This document shows positions 50,421 through 60,506 of a DNA stretch of 64,000 nt, piece after piece; the stretch's first letter is position 1; each line of letters opens with the position of its first letter. The notes beneath the pieces are model-generated. The model did not search any database. It was not told the DNA's origin and was given only the letters and a program-made list of their open reading frames with translations. Origin of the DNA: Symbiodinium natans. Taxonomy: Eukaryota; Sar; Dinophyceae; Suessiales; Symbiodiniaceae. Position numbers and translations under genes: made by a program. The DNA is taken from assembly GCA_905221605.1 (NCBI GenBank), contig CAJNDS010002364.1, positions 62,001 to 126,000 of the forward strand, given 5' to 3'.

Positions 50421-50442
50421 ACCGTAGCCATTTTGGCTCAAG
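50421..50442 (+). other. Dinoflagellate spliced leader (DinoSL) sequence embedded in the genome
   Basis: All 22 nt of the DinoSL consensus are present: ACCGTAGCCATTTTG followed directly by GCTCAAG, with A at the variable first position. The next bases are GCACTCC, not the GT expected of an SL RNA gene donor. This therefore looks like the 5' end of a reverse-transcribed, trans-spliced mRNA (relict SL) rather than an SL RNA gene. Confidence 0.9.
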
Positions 50443-50501
50443 GCACTCCGTGCTCAGAGAAAGCGTATCAAGCAAGAACAGCCTTTGGAAAGACACAAGA
50501 A

Positions 50502-50729
50502 ATGCCCCACAAGTCTGCTGCGGCTCCAGCTGAAACATGGTTGCTCCTCACATTCCTGTTGAGCCTTCAGGCCTTCCTTTTCCAAGGTTTAGTTCGAAAG
50601 AGGCCCACAGCCAGTCACGCCAGTCCTTATAAGACCCTCGCCTCGCATGAGCCGCTGCTCCGCGACGGGAGCCGGTTTGTGGGGCTTCCTGTGGTCTCTT
50701 TGAGACTGGTGGACTTCTTGGACGTCTAG
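50502..50729 (+). CDS. Small open frame downstream of the relict spliced leader
   Basis: 75 codons starting at ATG 50502, 59 bases after the leader, ending TAG 50727-50729. The N-terminal region TWLLLTFLLSLQAFLFQGL is a plausible signal anchor or membrane helix, followed by a basic stretch VRKRPTASHASPYK. The frame is open back into the leader without a stop. No family recognised. It may be a truncated product of the copied gene. Confidence 0.4.
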   Translation: MPHKSAAAPAETWLLLTFLLSLQAFLFQGLVRKRPTASHASPYKTLASHEPLLRDGSRFVGLPVVSLRLVDFLDV

Positions 50730-51096
50730 TGCGCATTTCTCTGGCTGCGCGACAGCAGCCGCCGAGGCCACTGCGCCAGAGCCGACGGCGCCGAGCCGGG
50801 AGGTGGTGGAGAGGAACCGATGCCGAAACCTCTTGGGACCACTCTGCCGGAGTTGAACACTACCAATGTGTAGTCGAACTTTGTGTTACGGCGCTTCTCT
50901 AGTCCGAGGGGTATGTTGGGTGTATACTGTTAGTCATCCTGCTTTTGTGACTATTGAAGCGGTGGCCAATCGGTGGTTCCTTCCATCGGAGCCCCTTCAC
51001 CTAGTGCAACTTCTCCAGCTGTCTCCAATGTGATGCAGTTGTCCTGTCTTGGATTTGCCCGGAGCCTCGCCAGCGTGTGCGCCAGTGTGAGAGTCG

Positions 51097-51320
51097 AAGC
51101 CCTAAACCCTAAACCCTAAACCCTAAACCCTAAACCCTAAACCCTAAACCCTAAACCCTAAACCTTTCCAAGCGAGGTGAGACAGAGACTCGGCCGCATG
51201 CATCGGGGCGGTGGTTCCTTGCATGCGCAGGGTGTGGGAGCTGTGTTTGCCATCCGGCCGCGGCTTGTTGGTTTAGGGTTTAGGGTTTAAGGTTGAGGGT
51301 TTAGGGTTTAGGGTTTAGGG
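51097..51320. repeat. Telomeric arrays of opposite orientation
   Basis: CCCTAAA 51097-51163 and TTTAGGG 51271-51320. Confidence 0.92.
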
Positions 51321-51479
51321 AATTGTGCATGCTTGTGTTGAGGCAGTGGCCGGATACCGCAAGAAGGCGGCTTGGTGGAAAAAAACGTTGTTCATCACGC
51401 GGCCCCTGGTCTGGTGACAGATAATGAGAGTCGTTCTCACGGCGATTGCTGCCTTGGATGCATCCCCCGCAGGAGCTGT

Positions 51480-51594
51480 TACCTGGAGGTTCATGGGTAG
51501 TTTCCAAGCAGGGTTAGAAGTACCCTAGATAAGGTTATAAGTATAGTTCCCATACTTGTAACGCCACTTATAACTACCCATGAGCCTCCAAGTA
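51480..51594. mobile_element. Family B MITE, intact
   Basis: TACCTGGAGGTTCATGGGTAG to CTACCCATGAGCCTCCAAGTA. Confidence 0.9.
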
Positions 51595-52298
51595 GCCCAA
51601 GGAACAAGACTGCAGCAAAGAGGCCTGGTACTCCGGCTCTTTGAAGTGTTTGCAATGGATGGCGCGCGTGCGTGGCACGCAACATCTCAGCCTTAGTTGC
51701 TTGTGATATGCGGCTTGCAATCCTTGGGCCCCAAGCAGCTTGGGCTCGTCTGAGTTTCTAGCAAGAGTGGAAAACCCGACCTTAATTATGCAGCACTTCT
51801 TCTTCTTCTTATTATTATTATTATTAAAAATCAGCACTGCATCACCATTCCCTGCCCCATGGAGGTGGTGGCTGCAGCTTGTGCACACACCGCTTTGTTT
51901 CAGTTCGGTGCATCACTAGCTTTGCCAGCAGCCACTCGGCGGCACGAGCCATCAGCCGAACAATCGTTGAGTCTGGTGCGCAAATTGCTTGGAAGAATTC
52001 AGGCATGTGCACACCCGAAGCGAGTGACTAGAGGTGATCATCCACACAGTGGTGCACCAGGCCAAGATCGGAAGTACGGTTTTAGGGCAATGATAGGGCT
52101 CAGACAGGCGCAGCGCGAAGACGGTGCTAGGGAGATGTTTCTGTAAGGCAGGCAGAGTGAATATGTCAGCCAATGCTCCGAAGCACCGAAACCCCCTAAA
52201 GCCATCCCTTTTGCATCCAGGTCTCTACGAAGCCAGCCGGGTTAGATGCACGGTTACTTCAGGCATCCCCAAAAACCCTAAACCCCTACTCCCTACAG
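51595..52298. other. Unassigned
   Basis: Open frames on both strands (plus 51859-52146, minus 51574-51888) lack recognisable domains. (TTC)n and (TTA)n microsatellite at 51797-51825. Confidence 0.45.
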
Positions 52299-52448
52299 TG
52301 ACGATAGTGCGATGGACCCTGAAATTTTGGATCCTGAGGCTCCCCACATCCCGGAGCCCCTTTCAAGAAGCCGCGAGGTGCAGCGGGCGCTTGAGAAGCC
52401 CCGATTCACAAGCCGGCCGATGCTGCTCCGGCCCCCTTGGGGGGCAGG
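52299..52448 (+). CDS. Likely exon, hypothetical protein
   Basis: After CTCCCTACAG the phase gives DDSAMDPEILDPEAPHIPEP, LSRSREVQRALEKPRFTSRP and MLLRPPWGAG. The exon is 150 nt and ends two bases into a codon at GG, where GTTTAGGGG begins, so the telomeric-type tract supplies the GT donor. Pro/Glu-rich start, basic end. No family recognised, but composition and borders are convincing. Confidence 0.55.
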
Positions 52449-52449
52449 G

Positions 52450-53131
52450 TTTAGGGGTTCAGGTCGTAGGGGTTCAGGCTGTGGTGTAGGGGGGTTTCGT
52501 ACTCAGTGAAGCTCATGTGGGCACGGCTCCCAAGTGATCCTGGCACAGTGTCTGGGTTCAAAAGATAAACGGATCTAAGCGTCCTAAACTAAGCTGCCCG
52601 AAGCCGCGGACCCTGGAGGTACGGGCCAAGCGCGGTTGGTTTGAGCATCGTGCCTTTCCTCCCATTGCTCGATCCACCCTGTGCATCTTGGACGTCCAAG
52701 ACGTGGATTTCATGTACGGGTACCTTAAAAGTGACCTGCCGAGTTCATGGGTAGTTCTATAGGGTCTTTAGCATAGTTACCTTGTCACACTAGGAGATAA
52801 GGGGAGACGTTTCGCTGAGGCTAGCTGCCCTTGCGGGTACCTGGTCGTTGGCTTAGGGACTTAGGTTTCGGACCGACATAAATCGATTCAGCCCAAACTG
52901 CCCCTCCCCACCCAAGACGTTTCGAAAGACCGCGTTCGCGCCTGCTTTTGAGCAGCTCTTCCGCGCACATCCCATTGAACTCCTTAAGGACACATGTGAC
53001 TTAAACTATGGCCATGTAGCAAACCAGCTCTAGAGCGGGTCAGTGAAACATCTCCAGACACTAGAACCGCGGCCCGAACTGGGTTGAGGGTTTAGGGTTT
53101 GGGGTTTAGGGTTTAGGGTTTAGGGTTTCAG
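52450..53131. other. Intron-like stretch with telomeric tract
   Basis: Possible family B relic near 52745 (GTTCATGGGTAGTTCTATAG). A TTTAGGG array at 53085-53128 runs into the acceptor CAG of the next exon. Confidence 0.5.
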
Positions 53132-53250
53132 GGAGAAGTATGCCACAGGAGCGGGTCGTAGACTTCGTGTTCGACCGATGCTGGCCGGGGTGGAGAGGGT
53201 GTGCCTTGGTGGAGGCAGAGATCATCGAGCTTGGACTTCTGGGGCTCTAA
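53132..53250 (+). CDS. Likely terminal exon with stop codon formed by a telomeric repeat
   Basis: The frame gives SMPQERVVDFVFDRCWPGWR then GCALVEAEIIELGLLGL, then TAA at 53248-53250, which is the TAA of the first CTAAACCC unit of the following array (53248-53284). It may be the last exon of the gene with the exon at 52299: that exon ends with two bases pending, while this one starts with two, so the phases do not join directly and another exon would be needed. Family not recognised. Confidence 0.5.
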
Positions 53251-53384
53251 ACCCTGAACCCTAAACCCTAAACCCTAAACCCCAGGGTTCGGGCGGGGCC
53301 GTGAGGATCATGGCACTCTGCAGATGTTACGACCCTAAGGCTGCAGCCTAAACCCCAAACCCGACAAAAGAACAAAAAACCTCC

Positions 53385-53470
53385 GCAATATTTACGCGTA
53401 GTATTTCCCTTCTGGTATTATAAGTATACGACAAAACCCTATTCAAATTATCAAGGCCCATATAGTGAGC
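53385..53470. mobile_element. Family C MITE relic
   Basis: GTATTTCCCTTCTGGTATTAT and AAAACCCTATTCAAATTATC then AAGGCCCATATAG. Confidence 0.6.
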
Positions 53471-53970
53471 TCTAAGGCGGGAGCCATAGGCTGCACAGTG
53501 CTCGCAGGAATGTATAAGGGCCCTTGTATAGGGTATATATCAGGGATATATACGGGGTCTGTATTTAGGGCCTATACTAAGGGACCATGATGACCATGTA
53601 ACTACCCTAAGAATGTGGGGAGGGTCAGGTTTGTGAGTCGCTGCGGTCCTATCTTGGCACGCAGTGTTTGCACAGCTGTGCCATTGTCCAACCAAGTATA
53701 CCATATCTTGTCTCCCATAAACTACTATTAAGGGTAATACATGGTAATATAGGGTTTTTTCTTTTGGGGTTCTTAAGCAAATAGTAGTAAGCAGCCCAAC
53801 CAACCTTGAACCCTGCATTAAAGGCCCTAAACCCCTGAGTGCCTTTGCCCAACGCCCACAGCTGGCAAGCTTGGCAGCACAAAGCCCCCTCAAAGCTGAG
53901 ACCCTCCTCGTGCTCCGAACCTCGCATTAAAAACAAACGGACTTTCCAGGGCCTTGGACCTGCAATGGCA

Positions 53971-54164
53971 TGCACAGTTTTCAACAAGACTTCAGGAAGT
54001 GAGAGACCACGTACTCAGGAATTCTTTGGAAGCCCAACCGGCCGATCTCATGATTTCGAGTGCGGAATGTGCAAGGGACCTGGACGGGAGCACGGTTTCG
54101 AGTGCGGCACGTGCATGGACCAGAAGGCGCAGGGGACCTGGGCGAGAGCTCCGCGAGGCCGAAA
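53971..54164 (+). CDS. Exon candidate ending at a family B MITE
   Basis: The phase gives FSTRLQEVRDHVLRNSLEAQ, PADLMISSAECARDLDGSTV and SSAARAWTRRRRGPGRELRE then AE. If the family B element is removed as a GC-AG intron (54165-54297), the frame continues T-AFQETPELRVHNDASNTHPR. A second overlapping frame has FECGMCKGPGREHGFECGTC and cannot be excluded. Family not recognised. Confidence 0.42.
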
Positions 54165-54165
54165 G

Positions 54166-54295
54166 CACTTGAAGGTTCATCGTTAGTTGTAGTAGCTTAG
54201 GGTTACAAGTACCCTAAATACGGTAATAACCAAATAGAACTAGACTTATCCTACTTATATCCCTACTTATCATCACTACCCATGAACCTCCAAGC
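54166..54295. mobile_element. Family B MITE, possible GC-AG introner
   Basis: CACTTGAAGGTTCATCG to CCCATGAACCTCCAAGC, between two in-phase coding segments. Confidence 0.75.
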
Positions 54296-54365
54296 AGCTG
54301 CGTTTCAGGAGACCCCAGAACTGCGCGTGCATAATGATGCTTCCAATACCCATCCTAGACCCTAT

Positions 54366-54622
54366 AAACCCTAAACCCTAAACTGTTTCAAGCCCTCAGC
54401 AACGAAACCCTAAACCCTAAACCCTAAACCCTAAACCCTAAACCCTAAAACCCTAAAACCTAAACCCTAAACCTTTTTTCAAGCCCTCAGCAACCGTCAG
54501 CAACCCGAAGCTTCAAAAGCCCAAGGAGCCGGGGCTTTGCGCTTTGCTCGCGCATCTCGGTTGGCATCTCACCGCCTTCCAACATCCAGAGTTTAGGGTT
54601 TAGGGTTTAGGGTTTAGGGTTT
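54366..54622. repeat. Telomeric arrays of both orientations
   Basis: CCCTAAA-type 54366-54382 and 54407-54475; TTTAGGG-type 54592-54622. A phrase containing TTCAAGCCCTCAGCAAC occurs on both sides of the second array (54386 and 54478), as if the array had opened and duplicated the site. Confidence 0.85.
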
Positions 54623-55385
54623 GCCACTGAGAGTTGAAAAATCGAGAGCTCCGGATGATTTGAATGAGAGCCATGTCTCTCCAAGCAACAGCTGCCGTCG
54701 GAACGCTTACGTGCGTTGAGGTTTGCATTATACAGCAGTGGGCCCCCCCCCCCCCCCCTTGCAAGTCCAGTTACAAAACCGTTACAACGTCCTTAAGGTC
54801 AGTTACACGTCTGCTAAGTAAACCCGAAAAATACAAGCCTGGATAAGCGAGATACAGAGTTTTATATGAAAAGAGATAGGAAAAGATAGCGGTCATAGCC
54901 AAACCATCTTTTTTGGCCTTGTTTTTTTTTTTTTTTTTTTGGGGGGGGGGGTGCGAATCTTGCGCAGGACTGGATTTGTGAAATTTGCACAGACAGCAAC
55001 GGTGAGCAAAAACCGCTCGACACATTTGTCTTCGTTGCTTTGAAATGCGTATATAGCATGGAACACAGACTGATTTATTTTATGGGCGGATGAATATGAG
55101 GTTTGTAGTTTGCAAGCGCATCCTTGCTTTTTGAAATTCAGCAATCCGTGCCGACATGCAGTTTTGACGCAGCTTCCTGGCTTAAGTTTTCCTTAGCTGG
55201 TTTGCCGATGTACTATACCCTAAATCCTAAATACCCTGAAACCTTGAAGACGCCAGTTTTTTCGGTGAGGACGGAAACTCGCTTGCAGCGTGTTTCGCTA
55301 GCTCAGCCGGGAAACTCGCTTAGACCCCAAACCCGAAAACCCGGGGAACCCTAAACCTTGGAGACGCTCTTTTCTTGAGGGCAGG
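54623..55385. other. Unassigned with homopolymer junctions
   Basis: C-tract 54741-54756; poly(T)-poly(G) junction 54921-54952. GGAAACTCGC motifs at 55275 and 55310 recur at 55872-55905 on the other side of the minisatellite. Confidence 0.6.
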
Positions 55386-55810
55386 CATGCGGGCAGCTGT
55401 GTGGCCACAGACATGATGTGGCGCCAAAACACGTGTGGATACGTATGTGTCCGCGCACTTTCGATCCCAAAACCATGTGGGCGCATGTGTGATCGCGTGT
55501 TTATGCCAGCAAAGACATGTGGACGCGTGTGTGTCCGCTTGTGTCCGCTGGTGTCCGCTTGTGTCCGCAACAGCGCATGGCCAGAAACAGGGTGTGGGCG
55601 CGTGTGTGTCCGCTTGTGTCCGCTTGTGTCCGCAACCGCGCATGGCTAGAAACAGGGTGTGGGCGCGTGTGTGTCCGCGTGTATCACGGCGTGATTGAGG
55701 CGTGGACGCGCAGGTATCCGCAGCTTCCTCCAGAAAACAATAGTGGGCGCACATGTGTCCGCAGCTTCCGCCAGAAAAACAATAGTGGGCGTACATGTGT
55801 CTGCAAGCAT
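55386..55810. repeat. Minisatellite TGTGTCCGC
   Basis: TGTGTCCGC/TTGTGTCCGCT units lie within a roughly 65-bp higher-order repeat that also has GCATGGCCAGAAACAGGGTG and TGGGCGCGTG (about 55574 and 55638). Frames through it on both strands are repeat translations. Confidence 0.9.
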
Positions 55811-57214
55811 ACCTGTTTCACGTACCTGTGCGCGGAAGGGTCCGTCATGCGTCGTTTGAAACCGTTTCTAAAGAAACTCGCTGGGTGCCCGTAGCGAGGA
55901 AACTCGCCGAAGGTATACCTGTAGCCGGGGAGCTCGCCTGCCTAAGACCCTCAGACTTGCATCCTTGTGCTTCTGTCTCTCTAGTTGAACTGAGTGCCGG
56001 GAATGTTCTGAACTGTTGGGGCTTTGTATCGCCCAGCTCGTGCCCCTCAAAGTTTGTGTTGCCTCATCGTGCTTGTGCAACCATGAATTGTCCGAAGTTG
56101 CAGGAACACTTAAACTCAAATCTAACACCAACAAACCCTTCGAAATGTAATTTTAAGTCGCTCCAAACTCCTAAGTGCGCTTTGGGGCTAATATCAGCTC
56201 CTTGCCAAAATCTAAAAATGTCATAGTGCAAAAAGATAGAAAAAGATACGGAACTTGCAAGTCTACTTGCTAAGTTGCCTATGTCGGGCTCACGCTAAGT
56301 ACTTGTAAGTCTGCTATGTCCACATGCAACTCACGCTAACTACTTGTAAGTGGGGGGCCCTATTGTGTAGGGCTGGTGGGGTTGCGGTTGCGGCGACAAC
56401 AACTCGGGCTCTTAAAAGCGTCTCGGAATTTGCAGCAGGTCTTGTAAGTGCCGCACAGCTCGTAATGTCGGCGAGCCTTTTGAACTGGGCCATTGCAATT
56501 GCTGGGCTTCACCAGCAGAGAACTCGCACATCAAGCAGGACATACCCAGACGCATCTTTAAGTTGGATAATCTAGTGCGTGACTTTACAGTTACAATTTC
56601 TACATCGTTCTACCAAGTTGCGGTTGCGGTGTTGTATAGCTGCAGGCAGCCTGGCAAAAGCCTGAGTTCTGGCCGGGTCTGGCGCAACTTGGGTGTACAG
56701 TGGCGGTTAGATCCACTCCCCCTCTAGCAATCCGCCCCCTTGTCCAACAAGGACTTCAGAGTAGAGCGTATTCAACTTGTGTTTGGGGCGGGGGAGGGGG
56801 GTAATACAAAATTGGGCGAAAGGGAGTAGAACCACTCTGCGTGCGTGCGGTTGACCGGCTGAGTCCGACCGGTCATGACGCCACGCCAGAGCTTTTGCCA
56901 CGCACAGTCTTGCCACGTAGCATGCTGCGTGCAGAAGAAGCTTTCCCAAATCTGTAACGCATGCAGCAAACGCAGGGACCCTGGTGGCCTGCAGTGGCAG
57001 TATCCGGGACCCTCTTTACCTACAGTTTTATGGGTTTCTACCTACTCGTACTTCTTAGGGTAGTTACGACGAAATTATAGGTAAATAGAGTCCCCGGCAC
57101 ACTCCATGGCGTGTTACAGGAGCTTATGGCAGCGAAGCAGGGTCCCCTATGCACCAACACAAAATCCTGTACAGCTCACTGACGTCTCTGTCGGGTCTGC
57201 GGGGACTTGTCAAA
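55811..57214. other. Unassigned, several short frames
   Basis: A plus frame 55795-56226 (143 codons) and a minus frame 56707-56949 are open but unrecognised. No telomeric array until 57215. Confidence 0.45.
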
Positions 57215-57272
57215 GGGTTTACGGTTTAGGGTTTAGGGTTTAAGGTTTAGGGTTTAGGGTTTAGGGTTTAGA
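57215..57272. repeat. Telomeric array, G-rich strand on +
   Basis: About eight units. Confidence 0.92.
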
Positions 57273-57354
57273 GCAGAAGCCCAAATGGGCTCAGAAGGTC
57301 TCATACCACATCACAGACCGGCATAGACTGCATGCTTGCAACGATTGCGCGCTG

Positions 57355-57690
57355 ATGCGCGGCAGCGGTGCAATGAACATGCTCGCGTGCGCCTGTTTGC
57401 GAGGAATGCTTCCTGCCGTTGAGGCGCAACGTGCCTCAGCAGCCGACTCTCAGGAGATGTGTTTCAGCGCGGGCGTTCTAGAACGCCCTGCTGATGTCTT
57501 CTGTTTACCGAAAGCGCTGGTGAGGATGAAAAGTGCGAAAATGCGAGCAGACTGCTTCAGCAGAAGTCTTGGAATGCTGACTGCTGCTAAAGGTGCCAGG
57601 GCCTGCTGCTTTAGCTTTTCAAAAACCCTCACGGGCATTTTTCTGGTCGATTGCGGCGTCTCTACTGATTCCAATGATTGCAAGGGCTGA
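57355..57690 (+). CDS. Open frame of 111 codons, hypothetical
   Basis: Begins MRGSGAMNMLACACLRGMLP and includes FSAGVLERPADVFCLPKALV. The minus strand is also open (57450-57755, with VFEKLKQQALAPLAAVSIPR). Either strand may be coding. No family recognised. Confidence 0.3.
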   Translation: MRGSGAMNMLACACLRGMLPAVEAQRASAADSQEMCFSAGVLERPADVFCLPKALVRMKSAKMRADCFSRSLGMLTAAKGARACCFSFSKTLTGIFLVDCGVSTDSNDCKG

Positions 57691-57766
57691 CATGGGCAAA
57701 GTTGAAGGTGAGGGCCGCGCCTGCGGACGAAACCTAAACTTACACCCTGAACCATCCTGAACCTTA

Positions 57767-57935
57767 GTAGCTGAGTAGGTAACCTTTAATAACCTTTTGG
57801 GGGGGTATAGCTCATCCTACCACAATTGAAAGGTTAACCCTTTTTAAGCCTAGGGTACTTAGCAACTAGGAAACCCTAAACCCTAAAGACTAAACCCTAA
57901 ACCCTCAACCCTCGACCCTCGACCCTCGACCCTCA
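57767..57935. repeat. Family B relic and variant telomeric tract
   Basis: GTAGGTAACCTTTAATAACC ... AGGGTACTTAGCAACTAGG, then CCCTAAA units changing to CCCTCGA units (57902-57935). Confidence 0.65.
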
Positions 57936-58079
57936 ACCCCGAGCCGGGCAGAATGGACCTTAAGAACAGCCGCAGGCACGGCCGCGGAGCTCAACCTCAA
58001 GCTGGGAGGTGGGGGGGGATGGACCTTGAAACAACAGAATAGGACTGCGGGAGAGCCTCGGTGAACTTTCAGTGGCCTC

Positions 58080-58190
58080 GGTTTAGGGCTTAGGGTTTAG
58101 GGTTTAGGGTTTAGGGTTTAGGGTTTAGGGTTTAGGGTTTAGGGTTTAGGGTTTAGGGTTTAGGGTTTAGGGTTTAGGGCTAGGGTTTAG
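58080..58190. repeat. Telomeric array, G-rich strand on +
   Basis: About 14 near-perfect units. Confidence 0.94.
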
Positions 58191-58360
58191 GCTTGGGCTT
58201 CCGAGGCTTCCGAGTCAGAGTTGAAGGATTCAGGGTGTTTAGGGGCTTCAGCTCTTCCGGAATGAAGGGCCCCTCCTTCACATAAGGGGTATAAGAATGG
58301 ATCCCTAGAAGGGACCCTTAACCTTATTCCCCTAGATCACCTACATAACCCTTTTATATC

Positions 58361-58662
58361 CCTAAACCCTAAATCCCTAAATCCCTAAATCCCTAAACCC
58401 TAAACCCTAAACCCTAAACCCTAAACCCTAAACCCTTTATGTAGTCCCTTGATTCACAGGCACAAAGCCCTTCTTCGATCCGGCGTACGGCCGATGGGCA
58501 GGGTTCCCTGATCTGAGCTCTTGCAGGCCTTGTAAAGGGTCCAGGGCGCAGGTTTAGGGTTTAGGGGTTTAGGGGTTCAGGGGTTTAGGGGTTTAGGGGT
58601 TTAGGGGTTTAGGGGTGTAGGGGTTTGGGGGTTTAGGGGTTTAGGGTTTAGGGTTTAGGGTG
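58361..58662. repeat. CCCTAAA array, then (TTTAGGGG)n octamer array
   Basis: 58361-58436 begins with CCCTAAAT octamers and becomes CCCTAAA. 58552-58640 is about ten TTTAGGGG octamers, a different register from the usual heptamer, returning to TTTAGGG at the end. Confidence 0.92.
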
Positions 58663-58744
58663 TTGCGCAAAGGGTCTCAGAGGATTTAGAGAGAACAGAG
58701 AAGACTTGGACAAGCTACAAGCCGACCAAGCTGTGGACTCCTCT

Positions 58745-59165
58745 TAGGGTTTAAGGTTTCGGGCTTTGGGTTTAGGATTTAGGGTTTAGGGTTTAGGATT
58801 TTGAGAGAGAGGGTTTAGGGTTGAAGGGGCTCTCGGAAGAAGAAGAAGGGATAGGGGAGTGGGGAGCCTGGAAGCCTAATTCTTCAACCCCTTTGAGAGC
58901 AGTTGCAGGAAAGGGTTTAGGGTTTGGGGTTTAGGGTTTGGGAATTGGGGGTTTAGGGTTTAGGGTTTAGGGCGATGCCAGAAACAGAAGCATGACATGG
59001 AGATCCGAAAATTAGGGGTACCCTTTTTGGGGGTCCCTTTGAGGGGATTCTACTCAATTTGGGATACACAAGATTTTGAGAAATGCCCACATGGGGATGT
59101 GTGTAGCCTTGAGTCGGAAGCTTCTTAAAGTTTAGGGATTAGGGATTAGGGTTTAGGGTTTAGGG
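58745..59165. other. Telomeric tracts around a family F MITE
   Basis: Short TTTAGGG tracts at 58745-58800, 58914-58972 and 59128-59165. 58996-59096 is a family F element, inverted relative to 32945 (ATCCGAAAATTAGGGGTACCC to AAATGCCCACATGGGG). Confidence 0.75.
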
Positions 59166-59354
59166 ATCACGTTTTTTGTAAGAATCCAGGGATCATGCCA
59201 GTTGAGCCTGCATCTTGTACGACGTAGCACATCCTGAACTCGCCGCCAAGGACGCGGGCCCACAAATTCTGACCGTTCTGCGGTCGCCGATTAGTCCGGC
59301 CTCCCAGCATGCTCGCGAAGTAGCCACGAAAGACTTTACACTTGCCGGGAGTCC

Positions 59355-60045
59355 ACCATTTTATAGTACCCCCTATTATAATCCTATTAAGGACTGTTAG
59401 TATAAGAGGGAACATCCCAACCCACAGGTTTCCTGACTTTGAGGGTGCGGTTCGCCCATTTTCCACGTACTGGCACCGCCGCCCCTCGCAGACGTTGGAA
59501 ACCTGTAATCCCTTTCCCCTAATATTAAACCCCCCTGTAACTCCCCCTATACCCCCTAATATTAAGTACCCCCCATCCAACTAGAATGGGAGTCTTTAAC
59601 ATTAGTGGTATTTAATTGCGGGGAGGGGATTAGTTGTGCGTGGCTTGAGGAGTGACCATTTGATGGGCGGCGGCAAGCTGGTAATTGAGCGGCGCAAGTC
59701 CCGCGCTGCTTTTGAAGAGTATACTGTAGGAGCTGGAATGATTGCAAATAGTAGCCCCTCATGGTCTCTATACAATTTATATTATAACCCCCAAACCCTA
59801 TTCTAATCATCAAGGCCCCTATATGCTTTTCCTAGAAGCTACAAGCTGCGAGCTCCTCCGCTTGCTTGCCCTGCACGTGGCATTTTTGGCATGACCCTCC
59901 CCCCCAATCTGTAGTTGTTGTTTGGAGGGTACTGTAGGGGCCTAAGTACTTAGAACAGGGATTTGGGAGTTTTTATCGCATGTTTTTATAGGGCCCATAA
60001 GGGAATACTATTAGTAATTATTTCGACCCCTATATTTACTCACGC
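59355..60045. mobile_element. Family D half copy and two family C copies
   Basis: 59355-59418: TATAGTACCCCC ... GTATAAGAGGGAACATCCC (right half of D). 59735-59828: family C. 59936-60045: family C inverted, ending TTATTTCGACCCCTATAT. A third C-like piece lies near 60270-60315. Confidence 0.7.
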
Positions 60046-60124
60046 TTAACTTTGTTCGGTTAGGGGTCCAAAGGATCTGAACTGGAGGGCCAAGGCCCAG
60101 CCTAGATCAGATTTATTGCGTCCC

Positions 60125-60370
60125 GAAACCCTGAGTATCTTTCGAAACCCAAGAACGTACAAAGCAGATGCTCTACTACCTAGTAGGAAGATAGTCCCCT
60201 TCTGATCCCAAAGGTAAACCTTTAGTTCTTCCAGGTTTCTGGACTCAGACTATAGCTTAAGCATGTGGCTTGTTCCCTTATGGGCCCTATACAAATAGAT
60301 TACAATAACCCCTTTCGAAACCTAAGAACATACAAAGCAGATGCTCTACTGTAGCTTAAGCAAGTGGCTT
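60125..60370. repeat. Local direct duplication
   Basis: TTTCGAAACCCAAGAACGTAC and AAAGCAGATGCTCTACT at about 60132 recur as TTTCGAAACCTAAGAACATAC and AAAGCAGATGCTCTACT at about 60311, each followed by TAGCTTAAGCA(T/A)GTGGCTT. Confidence 0.8.
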
Positions 60371-60506
60371 ATAAGACTTATAAGCTCTCATCCTCGCATC
60401 GCATCGTGTCTACAGCTGATGATTTGCTTGCGGCCTTCGGGTTAGTCGACTGCGGTTGCCACTCTGAAGGACCTTAAACTACTACTTGCTTATGAACCCT
60501 CAATTA

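Larger units (their letters stand above)
50421..51096 (+). mobile_element. Probable retrocopy of a trans-spliced mRNA between telomeric arrays
   Basis: The segment starts with the complete DinoSL and ends where a CCCTAAA array begins (51097-51163). Both borders carry the C-rich strand in the same orientation. It holds a short open frame with in-frame ATG, then about 365 bp of noncoding sequence, as an mRNA would. No poly(A) tract is seen at the right border; it would have been lost or replaced by telomeric repeat. Confidence 0.65.

Noticed and set aside
50421-50480. SL RNA gene
   Set aside because: The leader is not followed by a GT donor, no SL RNA-like intron or tandem copies are present, and the downstream sequence is an open frame.
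55320-55894. His/Thr- and Val/Arg-rich frames on both strands
   Set aside because: Translations of the TGTGTCCGC minisatellite in several phases.
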